Shown here: piece after piece, positions 19,392 to 30,640 of the stretch | Position numbering within the stretch: the stretch's first letter is position 1 | Layout of the letters: the number at the start of each line of letters is the position of its first letter | DNA from: Onthophagus taurus | Taxonomy: Eukaryota > Arthropoda > Insecta > Coleoptera > Scarabaeidae | Length of the DNA: 64,000 bases | Direction: 5' to 3' | Assembly: GCF_036711975.1 (NCBI RefSeq) | Contig: NC_091972.1 | Span: 39,313,001 to 39,377,000 of the forward strand | Translations under genes and position numbers: made by a program | Notes under the pieces: generated by a model | What the model was told of the DNA's origin: nothing | The model's input: the letters and a program-made list of their open reading frames with translations, nothing else | Database searches by the model: none

Positions 19392-22277
19392 CAAGGGAAG
19401 TGTCACAACTGTGTCTCACCGATTTCGATGCAATTTGGTACAGTCATAGAATGGGCCAAAATAAGGTTCGCACATTTTTTTATACGTGCGGTAAAAGCCC
19501 CTGGGGCGAGTTATAGGGGTTGAAAGTTTGGAGAAAAAGTACGTTTTCACTTATATTTTGAAAACGAAAAGTGCTATCAAAATTTGGTAAATTGTAACTG
19601 ATATTCATTTTAAAAGAGCTTTCTTTTGATGTGTCACACATATAGCAGAGGGTTAAAAAGGGCGAACTACCCCTATTTTTTTGGAATTATTTAAAAACCA
19701 CCCTATCGATTTTGGCGGCATTAAGTATACTTCTAGTGCGTTCAAAAATATTAGTTAAGGGTTTTTTCCCATTCGCCCTAGATCAACCCCAGCGAAGTTA
19801 CGGGGGTTAACATGTAAGCACTTTTCGTAAGAATGATGTGATAAAATTGTCAGGTATTTTGAAAATACTTTAAACAAAACCGTAAATTAGTCGCACAATA
19901 AAATGTTTAGTGTAAAATAAGGCATAATACACCATATAGGGGTTGTTGGGGTTATCCACCCCCTTAAAAATTAATTCTATCCCGGGCGTTATTTGTCGAT
20001 TACGGCGAAATTTGGTACTGTGTTTGTTTTATATTTGAAGTAAAAATTTTTGAAAATGGTTATAAGGGTTACAAATTAGGGGTAGTTTTTTGTTTATACC
20101 TCGAAGATGAAAACTGCCATCGTAACTGTGGTATTGTTTTTTAAAAATCTATCTATCGATGTTCCACGAGGTAAACTACCCTCATTTTCTTTAAATAATA
20201 AATATAAAACTACTAGATAAATAAGATATTTTATTTATTTATGAGTTAAAAAGCAACTGACAAAAAAAATAGTTCAATATACCAAAGAAGTTTATTCTAC
20301 ATTACTAATTGACGTTTTTTATGTATTATATTAATTTTCAATATTAAATTTATTTTTATTCTACGTAGTGTTGGCAAAAATGAAAGTCGTGGAAAAAATG
20401 TTTTAAACATAAGGATTTTTTACACCATGCACATGTTATGACCGCTATATCCCCACAGATATCACACGTTGGCTTCTCACTCGAAAAGCAAACTTCCACG
20501 GGATTTTCAAAATGGTCTGGTCTCTCCTCTATATAGCCACTTGCAAACCATGCGTATTTAAAAACATTTATAAACCGAGGGGAAGCCAACTGGTTATGCG
20601 TCAACGATTGCAATTTTAATATGTTATCCCTCTGATGTAAATTGACATCATACTGGTAAAGAATAATCTGATCAGAGAATCTTCTAATAAAATTTTTCCA
20701 TATTCTGAAACCAAATACATCTAGGGGCTGTATTTGACCTGTTGTCCCTGCAGGTATAGATAAATGTTTAAAATTAGTACCTGATGGAGTTATTTCACTA
20801 ATAACTTCAGGACAATGGCCACTCCAAGAATCTAATAATAATAATGATTTAGAACCAGTATTTGGAAAATATACATTTTGGAGCCAATTTTTCATGTGTT
20901 CTGAAGTTAACTTTCCAGATTTTGATGCCAAAACGTATATATTGTCTGCTTTAAACATTGTATTTGCTACCCTCGGTCCAAAGCTGCCAGAGGGTTCTTT
21001 TAAAACAATAAAAAGTGGAGAAAGAAGTTTCCCATCAGCAGATATTACGGGTTGAATTGTGTAACTGTGCGTTGTAGATGACACCGACTGGACCACACTT
21101 TCTACGGTTTTAACTCCTAAATCGCTTAATGTTCTTCCCGAATGGAATTCCAAGTTAAAACCGCTCTGATCCGAATTGTAGGTGTTTTCAGGTCCATATA
21201 TTTGGATTTGTAGCTTTGCCTCTTTAACGAAATCTTTTGCTAAAGTTTTTACTCGATCAACATTTCCAATTTGTTTTTGGGATAGAAATTTTGTTATTTT
21301 TCGGCTTACTAACCGATTTGCTTTCTTAAAACGTTGCACCCAGCTATGAGATGCTTTGAACAGTTGAGGAGATAAATTCTTTTCATTTCTAGCTTGTATA
21401 GCCCATCTGCGTATATCAATATCATGTAGTGGCAATTTATTATCTACGGCGGCTCTCGCTTGATTAATTACAAATTCGGTAATTTCTGCTAATTTTTCTT
21501 TGTATGTCCCTCTTTCTTCAATATATTTAGACCATCTGTGCAATTGGGTCTTTGACGTTACTTTTCGGTATTTGTTGTTTTTTGGTAGGTGTATTTTTGG
21601 CAACATTATGTAGAATAAAAATAAACTAATAAACTATATAAAACAAACACAGTACCAAATTTCGCCGTAATCAACAAGTAATGCCCGGGATAGAATTAAT
21701 TTTTAAGGGGGTGGTTAACCCCAACCACCCCTAAATGGTGTATTATGCCTTATTTTACATTAAACATTTTATTGTGCGACTAATTTACGGTTTTGTTAAA
21801 GTATTTTCAAAATACCTGACAATTTTATCACATCATTCTTACGAAAAGTGGTTACATGTTAACCCCCGTAACTTCGCTGGGGATGATCTAGAGCGAATGG
21901 GAAAAAACCCTTAACTAATATTTTTGAACGTGCTGGAAGTATACTTAATGCCGCCAAAATCGATAGGGTGGTTTTTAAATAATTCCAAAAAAATAGGGGT
22001 AGTTCGCCCTTCTTAACCCTCTGGTATATGTGTGATACATCAAAAGAAAGCTCTTTTAAAATGAATATCAGTTACAATTTACCAAATTTTGATAGCACTT
22101 TTCATTTTTAAAATATAAGTGAAAACGTACTTTTTCTCCAAACTTTCAACCCCTATAACTCGCCCCAGGGGCTTTTACCGCACGTATAAAAAAATGTACG
22201 AACCTTATTTTGGCCCATTCTATGACTGTACCAAATTGCATCGAAATCGGTGAGACACAGTTGTGACACTTCCCTTG
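19392..22277 (-). mobile_element. pogo/Tc5-like DNA transposon with ~640-bp inverted repeats
   Basis: CAAGGGAAGTGTCACAACTG at 19392 is repeated inverted at 22277. The inverted repeats extend to about 20035 and from about 21640, the inner end carrying ATTACGGCGAAATTTGGTAC and its complement. The arms are highly similar. The only gene is an intact minus-strand transposase. Both outer sides carry TTA (19389-19391 and 22278-22280), an apparent 3-bp target duplication. The element appears recent: intact ORF and well-matched arms. Confidence 0.9.
20356..21606 (-). CDS. pogo/Tc5-like transposase with C-terminal zinc-binding domain
   Basis: 416 residues, ATG at 21606 and stop at 20356, no lesion. 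The N-terminal basic region (MLPKIHLPKNNKYRKVTSKT) is followed by a CENP-B/Tc5-type HTH (DIDIRRWAIQARNEKNLSPQ and FKASHSWVQRFKKANRLVSR). The DDE_1 core has acidic residues in TYNSDQSGFNLEF, LLLLDSWSGHCPEV and IQPLDVFGFRIWKNF; I count 36 residues between the last two Asp. The C-terminus has a Cys/His cluster (CDICGDIAVITCAWCKKSLC then LKHFFHDFHFCQH) that could bind two zinc ions. The family is known to act on its own inverted repeats in the nucleus. The complete frame and catalytic triad suggest an active or recently active element. Confidence 0.9.
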   Translation of the reverse strand: MLPKIHLPKNNKYRKVTSKTQLHRWSKYIEERGTYKEKLAEITEFVINQARAAVDNKLPLHDIDIRRWAIQARNEKNLSPQLFKASHSWVQRFKKANRLVSRKITKFLSQKQIGNVDRVKTLAKDFVKEAKLQIQIYGPENTYNSDQSGFNLEFHSGRTLSDLGVKTVESVVQSVSSTTHSYTIQPVISADGKLLSPLFIVLKEPSGSFGPRVANTMFKADNIYVLASKSGKLTSEHMKNWLQNVYFPNTGSKSLLLLDSWSGHCPEVISEITPSGTNFKHLSIPAGTTGQIQPLDVFGFRIWKNFIRRFSDQIILYQYDVNLHQRDNILKLQSLTHNQLASPRFINVFKYAWFASGYIEERPDHFENPVEVCFSSEKPTCDICGDIAVITCAWCKKSLCLKHFFHDFHFCQHYVE

Positions 22278-22280
22278 TTA

Positions 22281-23204
22281 GTATCACCAAAACCCTCTCA
22301 AGGGAAGAGGTGGAGTGTTAGACCCAAGATCCATGACTTTGTTCATGTTCAGTCGAAAATTAGAAAGTACGTTTAAGATTGAGACACTTATCAACCCACA
22401 CACGATATGTTTGTTGTTGTGTCAAGGGTAGAAAAAGAAATTTAAATTTTTCAGTTTGTAACAGACGAATACAATTTTGTCTTTTTACCTTTTCACTCGT
22501 ATCATCAAATGATTTCGATGGATGTAAAATAATTTACATTCTACATCTCTTCTCAAATTGACATTGAAATCTGTGCTTCTAATTTTTCTTTTAAAAATGT
22601 TATTTTATTCTATGAAATATTTAATTTTGAATGACATCAGGAACCTTTGTTGAATTAACATTTTCTTCAAATAGATTATAACATTCTTCGTATGATATTC
22701 ATGTAGATAAATTTAACAACAAAATAAAATAACAATGAAATTATTTTAATAATAGTTTATTATTTTACTAATAAATTTTATGAGTTTATACTGAGTTTCA
22801 AATGATAGGAAATTTGAAATGTTGCAATATAAATAATCGAACAATAGATTTTCATTTAAACATTTAGTTTGTTGCATAAATTTATGCACGAGTAAATTCA
22901 TTTATTTATTTACTAATAAATCATAAGTTTGCAAGATGTAGACATATTCGGAGAACATAACAACAAAATAATTCGGCCAATCATCATAAACATTGTAGTG
23001 ATAAATAATTGTTGTTAATTGTAAAGGGTTTCAGGGATCAAATGTTGATAAACACTGAGATGATAAGGGTTTCAAAACATTTCATGTTTTCAATGGCAAT
23101 TAAAATTACCTTGATAATATTAGCGTATTTATAAAACGTATGAGTACTGCTTATTTCAGTACCTAAAACGCTTCAATACAGTATTTTAATATATTAAACC
23201 AACT
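22281..23204. other. 5' flank of caspase B, AT-rich
   Basis: No gene seen. Repeated short AT motifs (TTATTTTACTAATAAATTT near 22760 and 22910). The last ~60 bases resemble the sequence just upstream of caspase A (AATAAAC/TTAAAC followed by CAACTATGTCA), consistent with duplication of promoter-proximal sequence. Confidence 0.4.
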
Positions 23205-24350
23205 ATGTCAGAAGAACTAAATCGAGACCAAACTAAGTAAGTTAGAGAATAATTTATTTTATAATCTTGCGATACTAAGATTCCATAAAATTATTTAGTA
23301 TAGTTTCACCTCGAAATGTAACAACCACAACAGATGAATTCCAAACAGTAGCAATGAAAATAAAGTGTTTCCAAGACAAAATAAATCTAAGTAATAATAA
23401 AGAATCGTCATCTTCTCGACATCAATCAGACTCGAAGGACACGTTAAAAATAAAAGTTAAAAAGACGGGATTGTATAAGAATGGTTCGGATTCAAAAGTT
23501 CCAACTTATAACACACAATCGCTAAAAGACCGTGGAAAATTGCTATTGATCAACAATATTAATTTTGAGATGGAAGGAAGGACAAGAAACGGCTCTAAAG
23601 TTGACCAAGAAAATATTGTAGAACTTTTTACACAACTCGGGTTTAGTATAGTCCAAGAGAAAAATAAAACCAAATCGGAAATTGAATCTATCATAAAATC
23701 GTTCGCTTCTAATCAAGATTTAGAGAAATACGACATGTGTGTCACCATTGTTATGAGTCATGGGGGAACAATAGATGGACAAACGGTGATTGAAACTATT
23801 GACGGACAAAGTCTCAGTACCAAATGGATCGTGGAACAATTTTATGGAAGTAGGTGTGAAGGGATGATTGATAAACCGAAAATTTTTATTTTTCAATGTT
23901 GTAGGTAAGTTACTTAAAATAGTTTAATAGAAATGATAAATTCATCTTGTATAATTTAATTTTTTTGTAACTAAGAAATCCTATCGAAATTGACGTAAAA
24001 ATCGATTCACAAATCTACTCATGTCCAGTTCTTCAACAAGGAAAAATAAGAGACGTCTTAATTTGTTATTCCACTTTACCAGGTAATAAATTGGAATAAA
24101 TAGTAAATAGTAATTATAAATAAAAATTATCTTTGTAGGTTTTAGTGCTCATCGAGACACAATCTCAGGTTCGTGGTACATAAACGACTTGTGCCGAATA
24201 TTTATGGATCATGCCCATGACACAGACGTAGAGGGTCTTTTAAAAATGGTCGATCAGAAATTAAGTAATCACGGCATAGATGGGAGTGATTTGCAAACAA
24301 GCACCTATGAAAGTTTAGGCTTTAAAGTTTGTTATTTAAATCCTCGTTGA
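23205..24350 (+). CDS. Caspase-like protein B (four exons), near-canonical catalytic motifs
   Basis: Exons by splice consensus and phase: 23205-23236, 23299-23904, 23976-24082 and 24139-24350; 318 residues. Caspase (C14) family, same exon phases as the paralogue at 13695. A short prodomain of ~85 residues has no obvious CARD or DED. p20: KDRGKLLLINNINF, RTRNGSKVDQENI (R-x-GS-x-x-D region kept), catalytic His164 in TIVMSHGG, catalytic Cys211 in KIFIFQCCRN. p10: LICYSTLPGFSAHRDTISGS then WYINDLCRIF, a classical YST.PG....R.T..GSW block. Odd points: QACRG is QCCRN, so Ala and Gly differ although Gln, Cys and Arg stay. A linker of ~25 residues precedes p10. Likely an active apoptotic or immune caspase; this is inference from motifs. 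Confidence 0.9.
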
Positions 24351-25204
24351 TTTTTATTGATCTGTTAATTAAATTTGCTTTAAAATGGTATTTATTTCAT
24401 GATGATATCTCACTTCGTTGTTGAAATACGATGTTGTAATTATGTTTACTTACTTTAATCTCAATAACCACACAGGTGATTTAAAAGAATTGTATCACCG
24501 GGTTTAATAGGAACGAAGAAAATATTTTTGTTATGTTTAAACTAGATTAAATTTACTATAAAATGTTTTTTAAATAACCTTGATGTTTTAATTAGTTTTT
24601 GAAATATGATTTTTTTAAGATAAGGTGTTTACAATCTTAATCTGTCACAAATGGACGTATTAGAGGCAGTAGCTCAAATATAACAAAGCAATTAGTAATG
24701 GCTTTTCTTAAGTAATAATAAAGTATTTATTGCTTATTTTCAATATTTATGTATTATTAGAAGCCAAGGCAGCCAAGCTACCAGTGCTGCCGCACCGAAG
24801 AAAATAAATGTGCCAAAATTCGTACTGAAAATGAAAAAAAATGTATTAATAACTGATTGTGAGACAAGAAAGTTTTTTTTAAAATAGCAGCTAAACTAAA
24901 AGCTCCTTGTTCAAAAAAAGTGGTATTGCTGAAAAAATGTACTGATTTCAGTACAATTATAACGATTAAAAATTTTGTACTGAATTGCTACTTTCACGTA
25001 CTTTATCCATAAAATCGTACTGAATTCAGTACAATTATATCAAAACGGCAACACTGCATGCTACCAAGGTAGAGGTGAGTGCTTTATTCTATAAAGAGAC
25101 ATGAAAGTTTTTTAGGCAGTGCGTATATTAATAGCTTCCTTCTAACAAAAATTTCTGTTTGATAGGAAACCTGCCATTTGAGTTACACATATTAAATAAC
25201 GCCG
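24351..25204. other. 3' flank of caspase B with dispersed repeats
   Basis: No gene. Near 24660-24780 lies a copy of a dispersed repeat (GAGGCAGTAGCTCAAATATA, ACAAAGCAATTAGTAA) tandemly repeated at 35240-35720. Near 24910-25060 is a short self-complementary repeat based on GTACTGAATTCAGTAC-like words. The rest is AT-rich and unassigned. Confidence 0.5.
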
Positions 25205-25884
25205 TTACATTTCAACAGATTTGAGTCAATTTTGAATTATGTTTAAGTAAAAAAAATATTCAATCGTTTCTGCTTTTTGAGTTACTATCCATTATGATAT
25301 CAATAATAATGTAATGTAATAGATTTACAAGTTTCAGCCCATTAGGTTGGTAAAAATCAATGATGGATGTAAATTGTTTATGAATTATGTATTTTTAGAT
25401 AACTTTGGTATTTACGCAAACAAGATTATTCGTTTGTCTTTACTAGTTGAGTTTTAACTTATCTTATAAGTTATAACCCATTATTATGTCGAAAATAATT
25501 TTGATAGAATTGAAAGTTTGAGTTCGTTAGGTTGGTAAAAATAGATGATGGATGAAAATGGTTTATGGATAACAAATTTTAGGTCAACTATGAATAATAT
25601 TTATGCATAAAAAATTATTTGATCACTTTTACTTTTTGAGTTATAACCCATTATAATGTTAAAAATAAAATTGGATAGATTTGAAAGTTTGAGTCCGTTA
25701 GGTTGGTAAAAATTGATTATGAATGAAATTATCGGTCAATTTTGAATGATAGTTAACCAAACAAAATAATTCCATCCTTTTTACTTTTAAACACATGCAA
25801 TGTTTTGGATTTTGACTTGAAATGTCGGTGATGGATGTTAACCGTTTATGGATTATATACAGGGTGTCTCAGCGAGACCGGTCA

Positions 25885-27786
25885 TTAGACGTTTCTGCTA
25901 AGTTCCCAGCCATCCTCTCTGTTGACGTTATTTTTATGTTGGTGAATCTCTATGGCTTCTCTTGTCAGTCTTTGGTAGTATCTGTTGTCCCTAGCCAGCA
26001 CCTTTGTTTGTTCGAAGTCTATTCGGTGCCCCTCTGCATGGCAATGTTCCACAACCGCCGACTGCTGGATCTTCTTCAGCCTTACATCCCTCTCATGCTC
26101 CTTGATGCGGCACTCGACGTTGCGTCCAGTTTGGCCAACATAAACCTTCCCACAACTACACGATAGTCGATAGACTCCCGCTCCTTTTAATGGAGTTAGT
26201 TTGTCCTTGGCTATCGGGAGTGTGTTCCGAATTTTGCTGACCGTGCCGTACCGCACTACGATGTCGTTCTTCTTGAGGTGCCTAGCAATTCGTTCCGTTA
26301 CACCTGAAACATAGGGAAGACAGATAAATCCAAGTGGTTTTGTACTTACCGTGTCCTCTTTCTGCTTTCGCTGCTTGATGGCCTGGTTGATGTCCCTCGA
26401 AGTGTATCCATTCTTCTGCAGCACGCCTCGTAGAAAGTGTTGCTCCTTCTTCAAGTTCTCTCCTTCACATAGTCTCGCTGCTCGCTGAAATAATGTACGG
26501 ATCACGGACCTCTTCTGTTGGGGATGATGATGTGAACATGCCTGTAAATACCTGTTGGTATGGGTCTTCTTTCGGTATACACCAAGTTCTATATCTCCAT
26601 TTGTCGTCCTGGTGACCAACACATCTAGGAAAGGTAGTTTTTGGGCAGTTTCTGTTTCCATGGTGAACTTAATCATAGGATGTTGAGAGTTCAAGTGATC
26701 CAAGAACTCTTGGAGCCGTTTTTGACCATATTGCTATATCACAAACGTGTCATCCACAGATCGGAGCCATAGTTTTGGTTTCCACTGGCTCTTCTTCAAA
26801 GCGTCCTCTTCGAATAATTCCATGTAGAAATTAGCTATAACTGGCGATAGTGGAGATCCCATGGCTGCCCCTTCGAACTGCTCGTAAAATTCTCCTTTCC
26901 AGCTGAAATACGTCGACGATAAGCAATACTCCACCAGATCTGGCACGTATCCTGGTAAACCCTCCGGAATGAGTTTTCGGCGAAGACCCTCTACAGCATC
27001 CTTAACTGGTACCCTAGTAAAAAGGGATTCCACATCGAAACTTACCAACATATCCCCAGCATCCAGCTTTACACCTTTTACCGATTCCACAAAATGTGTA
27101 GAATCCGTGACATACGATTCCGTGTTACCTGTGAAAGGGGACAGAATCTTTGCAAGATGTTTAGCCAGCTGGTATGTTGGGGAGTTGATGGCGCTGACGA
27201 TAGGGCGGAGGGGGACGTCTGGTTTGTGAATCTTCGGTAGTCCGTAGATTCTTGGTGGTACCGGCGCCTGCACAAACAAACATTTCTGCTGTTCTGCTGG
27301 AATTCCTGTAGATTTTATCAGTTCCTTCATTTTTCTAACGATTTTGTCTGTGGGGTCCCTCTTGATCTTCCTGTAGGTGGCTGGGTCCAGTAAGTTCATC
27401 ATTTTATCGTCGTATTCTTTCCTGTCCATAACAACGGTGGCATTCCCCTTGTCTGCTGGTAACACGACGATTTCTGATTTTTCTTTTATAGATCGGAGTG
27501 CCTTCTTTTCACCAATCGGCAAGTTGGATTTTGGTGGTTTTGCTGACTTCAATACTCTCGCAACTTCTTGTCGGATCTCTTCGGCTTTCAGTGCAGGCAT
27601 CCCTCGAACAGCTGCTTCCACTTCGCAGATGATATCCTCCTTTGGAACCTTCTTCGGGGCGATTGCGTAGTTCAATCCTTTGGCGAGCACAGTGGTTTCG
27701 TCTTTCCTAACTTTACTTTTTGCAATTTGATTCGGCCGTTCTCGAGTTATTCGATTTTTTCTAGAAAAATCTGCTCCAGCAGACAT
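25885..27786 (-). pseudogene. Penelope-type reverse transcriptase-GIY-YIG endonuclease, one stop codon
   Basis: Two frames in register (26734-27786, then 25885-26703) are separated by a single TAG where TGG is expected (FVI*QYGQKRL). RT signatures: VVLPADKGNATVVMDRKEYD, PRIYGLPKIHKPDVPLRPIV, LVSFDVESLFTRVPV (motif A), GAAMGSPLSPVIANFYMELF (motif B), and RSVDDTFVI (motif C, where Tyr-Val-Asp-Asp is usual). C-terminal endonuclease: LKGAGVYRLSCSCGKVYVGQ then TGRNVECRIKEHERD (GIY-YIG core). The first ~26 residues (MSAGADFSRKN...) are not Penelope sequence but are encoded by the invaded foldback element, and the last two codons also come from it. The stop and the altered motif C make it inactive. 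Confidence 0.88.
25897..27708 (-). mobile_element. Penelope-like retroelement, 5'-truncated
   Basis: Boundaries are inferred by comparison with the empty homologue at 55912: similarity to the host element stops after TAGACGTTTCT (25896) and resumes at about 27709. The insert of ~1.8 kb encodes a Penelope-type RT joined to a GIY-YIG endonuclease on the minus strand. It lacks the 5' portion of the coding region and any terminal repeat I can see. Confidence 0.85.
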
Positions 27787-28295
27787 TTGTTCAAAAAATC
27801 AGAGAACACTCGATTTTTGGGATATCAATTTAGGATTGAGAACATGCTTAAGCAACATGATGGAGTATGTTTTGGTGCCGAGAACTGCGGTCTAGAACGT
27901 TTGATCACTTTACTATGGCACGTTAACTTTTCAAAATTTGGAAGTACCATAACTTCATTTTTTTAAATGGCACCCCTCATATTTTATTTTTTAGTCGTCT
28001 TCGGTGTCTCATTCTACATCTTTTATATCGCATATGGCCCATACCTAATATTAATAGTTTGGGAGATAATTAGGGTTTTTTGAAAAATGCACACATATCA
28101 TATGGATATTTAGCCTAGTGTGCCATGAAAAACAAGCCTTCTCAATGAGTTCTTGTCAAAGACTCACTTGTTTACGTCACTTGATGCATGTGAGCTAATA
28201 ATTATCTGTTATGTCCCTTAATATTAGTACTGAAACGAGTTAAAATCGATAACAATAACGAAAGTAATATTTACACAAATCAAGAAATTCTTAAT

Positions 28296-28679
28296 TTAAT
28301 TTTTTTTGCATGAAATGCCCGACAAAGTTCGTAGTATGATTCCCAGATCGTCTTTGGCAGCTCGAATTGAGGTGTTGGGACTGGGCTCGAAATAAGCCAA
28401 GGTATTCACCTCTTCCGTTACATTATCTATTACATTTTTTGGCCAGTTTAACACGTGATTAATTCGTCCAAAATGCAAAAAATTTGCTTCTATTCCTCTA
28501 AATTTACCTTTTGTCATCGGAGATAAATGTGGATAATTTTCATTAAACATTCTTCAAGTTCTACTAAGAACTTTGTCGCACTTTTCGTGCACAAAAAATA
28601 AATTATGGATTTCTTCATTTGTATAAACATTATTTGCGTTATTAATATCCATTTTAACTGGTTTTAGACTCACAAGCAT
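28296..28679 (-). pseudogene. Transposase N-terminal HTH remnant in foldback copy 1
   Basis: From ATG 28679: NNVYTNEEIHNLFFVHEKCD, an in-frame stop, MFNENYPHLSPMTKGKFRGI, EANFLHFGRINHVLN, then EPSPNTSIRAAKDDLGIILR. The order (acidic start, ENYPH for the usual ERFP-type word, F.R.....FGR.NHV, then an NT.SIR.A HTH) matches the DUF4817-type HTH plus second HTH of insect DDE_3 transposases. The catalytic part is absent, so the element is a deletion derivative. The element at 55912 carries the homologous segment. Confidence 0.55.
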
Positions 28680-29588
28680 CAAACAACCTAAATTAGACTT
28701 TGACGTTTATCAATAAGTCATTAAACATTTGTTTTCCATGGCACACTAGGTTAATATCCATATGATATGTGTGCATTTTTCAAAAAACCCTAATTGTTTC
28801 TCAAACTATTAATGTTAGGCATAGGACATGTGGAATATAAAAGGTGTAAAATGAGACGCCGAAGACGACTAAGTAATAAAATATAGGGGGTGCCATTTAA
28901 AAAAATGAAGTTATGGTGCTTCCTAATTTCGAAAAGTTAACGTATCATAGTAAAGTGACCAAACGATCTAGACAGCCGTTCTCGGCACCAAAACATACTC
29001 CATCATGTTGTTTAAACATGTTCTGAATCCTAAATTGATATCTCAAAAATTGAGTGTTCTATGATTTTTTGAACAAATGTCCGCTGGAACAATTTTTTCT
29101 AGAAAAATTCGAATAACTCGAGAATTACCGGTTCAAATTGCAAAAAGTAAAGTTATTTATAAACCTGCAAAACAGACAAATCCAAATGTGTAAAAATGTA
29201 CAGGATGTTCCATTTAAAAAAATAAAGTAGGTGGCGACTTCCGGTATAACCGGAAGTGCTAGAAATCTGAAAATATTTTAGATGAAGAGAACGTAATTGA
29301 TAATACTTAAGTCTGCATTCTCAAATTTTTTGTTTGGCCAGAACCCCAGAAACGTCTAATGACCGGTCTCGCTGAGATACCCTGTATTTTTAGGCAATTC
29401 TAAATGATATTTAAACAAAAAAAATTATTACATCGTTTTTATTTTTTGAGTTATACCCTGTTATTTTCGACATAACAATAATTACAATTGCAATATTTGG
29501 CATTTTGAATCCGTTAGGTTAGTAATTATCAAGGATGGATGAATATCGTTTATAGATTATGTGCTTTACGTCAATTTTGAATAATATA

Positions 29589-29843
29589 CAGGATGATTCA
29601 AACAACCGCTGACAGACTTCTAGGGCAGGCAATACATCAAAAATTAAGATGACAAGTCTTCAGAAATAATGTGTTTATTACTTAAACAATATGTTTATTT
29701 ATGTTCTAATTTTAAATAAACTTTGATCCGCTATATCTCGCCATTTGCGACCCCATGTATATTAATTTTTACTTACTTTTCATCTTAATTTTTGATGTAT
29801 TACCTGCCCTAGAAGTCTGTCAGCGGTTTTTTGAATCACCCTG
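29589..29843. mobile_element. MITE, 255 bp, ~65-bp inverted repeats, TA target duplication
   Basis: CAGGATGATTCAAACAACCG at the left and CAGGGTGATTCAAAAAACCG as the complement of the right end, with continued identity over CTGACAGACTTCTAGGGCAG and ACATCAAAAATTAAGATGA. TA lies on both sides (29587-29588, 29844-29845). Non-coding. The end sequence fits a Tc1/mariner-related MITE. Inserted in the ~200-bp tandem repeat. Confidence 0.9.
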
Positions 29844-30050
29844 TATAAACAACAAAAGTTATTAGTAGTTTCTTTCATAGTTTCTAGGTCTTGAGGTATA
29901 AACCATTATGATGTTGAAAATAATCAAATTTGATATATTTGGAATTTTGAATCAGTTAGGTTGGTAAAAATTAATAATGAATGCAAATCGTTTATGGATT
30001 ACGTATTTAGGGTCAATTTTGAATGATTTGTTTTGAAAGTTATTATTTGT

Positions 30051-30344
30051 GTTTATTTCGGCTCCACACAGACTTGAAATTTGATAATTTCGAGGTGTAT
30101 TCAGTACACTGTGACGTTCTTTATTTTTTGCCGTTTTTGATATCACCATATTGAACAAGATAAAATCCGGTTCTAGATAAAGGAAAAATCAAGCGTTCTA
30201 TTAGTGTTTTTAATATTCCTCTACCTCCGAAGGCAACGAAGATATCATCAAGTAAAGTAGGAGCAAGTAAAAGAATATTATGTTTACATTATAGCACAAA
30301 GTTTTACCAAAATAGCGGAGAAAATATTAACAAAACAATTACAC
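30051..30344. other. Unassigned
   Basis: AT-rich, no gene or repeat recognised beyond the edge of the tandem array. Confidence 0.3.
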
Positions 30345-30640
30345 TTATTATTTGCGCTACAAATTGCAACTGAATTGTGTCATAAATGTAACAAAACACA
30401 GACCAGTTAAAAAGGAAAAAATTAGATTATTTTTGTTAGAATACACTAAAAAATTATTTATTGTGTTGAACACAATACAACCGGATTATAGTTGTCTAAA
30501 GAAAATATTTACACTCCAAATAATTATAGTCTTAAATGTGCCTCATTTATGTAGTAATAATGTGGGGTATTGTTTCTTTATCTAGCGTCAATCGGTTATT
30601 CTTTACACTTTGTTTACTTAAGATAAAGCATCACTCTTAT
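30345..30640. repeat. Direct duplicate of the region upstream of the SLC46-like gene (copy 1)
   Basis: Shares TTTGCGCTA...ACTGAATTGTGTCATAAATG, AAAAAATTATTTATTGTGTT, CGGATTATAGTT and GTGGGGTATTGTTTCTTTAT, then AATCGGTTATTCTT, with 35735-36235 in the same orientation, about 5.4 kb away. The second copy lies ~450 bases upstream of the SLC46-like start codon. Confidence 0.85.

Larger units (their letters stand above)
25860..29384. mobile_element. Long-TIR foldback element (family 1), copy interrupted by a Penelope-like element
   Basis: Ends CAGGGTGTCTCAGCGAGACC and its complement at 29384, flanked by TA on both sides (25858-25859, 29385-29386). Outer arms of ~600 bases are inverted copies of one another; the complete homologue at 55912-57815 shows the same design. 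The left arm here is split: after ~35 bases the Penelope-like element begins, and host sequence resumes at ACTTTACTTTTTGCAATTTG (about 27708). About 200 bases present in the other copy are missing at the insertion point. The centre carries a degenerate DUF4817-like transposase N-terminus. Confidence 0.85.
25205..30050. repeat. ~200-bp tandem repeat array, split by insertions
   Basis: Diverged units contain GTCAATTTTGAATGAT, then CTTTTTGAGTTATAACCCAT, TGAAAGTTTGAGTCCGTTAG, GTTGGTAAAAAT and GATGGATG...CGTTTATGGATTAT. Units are seen at about 25205-25400, 25400-25590, 25590-25780, 25780-25859, then 29387-29586 and 29846-30050. The gap is filled by the foldback element at 25860 and the MITE at 29589, each inserted next to a unit's GGATTAT or AATAATA end. 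Confidence 0.8.

Noticed and set aside
26969-27966. Plus-strand ORFs over the Penelope-like element
   Set aside because: Antisense of the RT and of the foldback arm.
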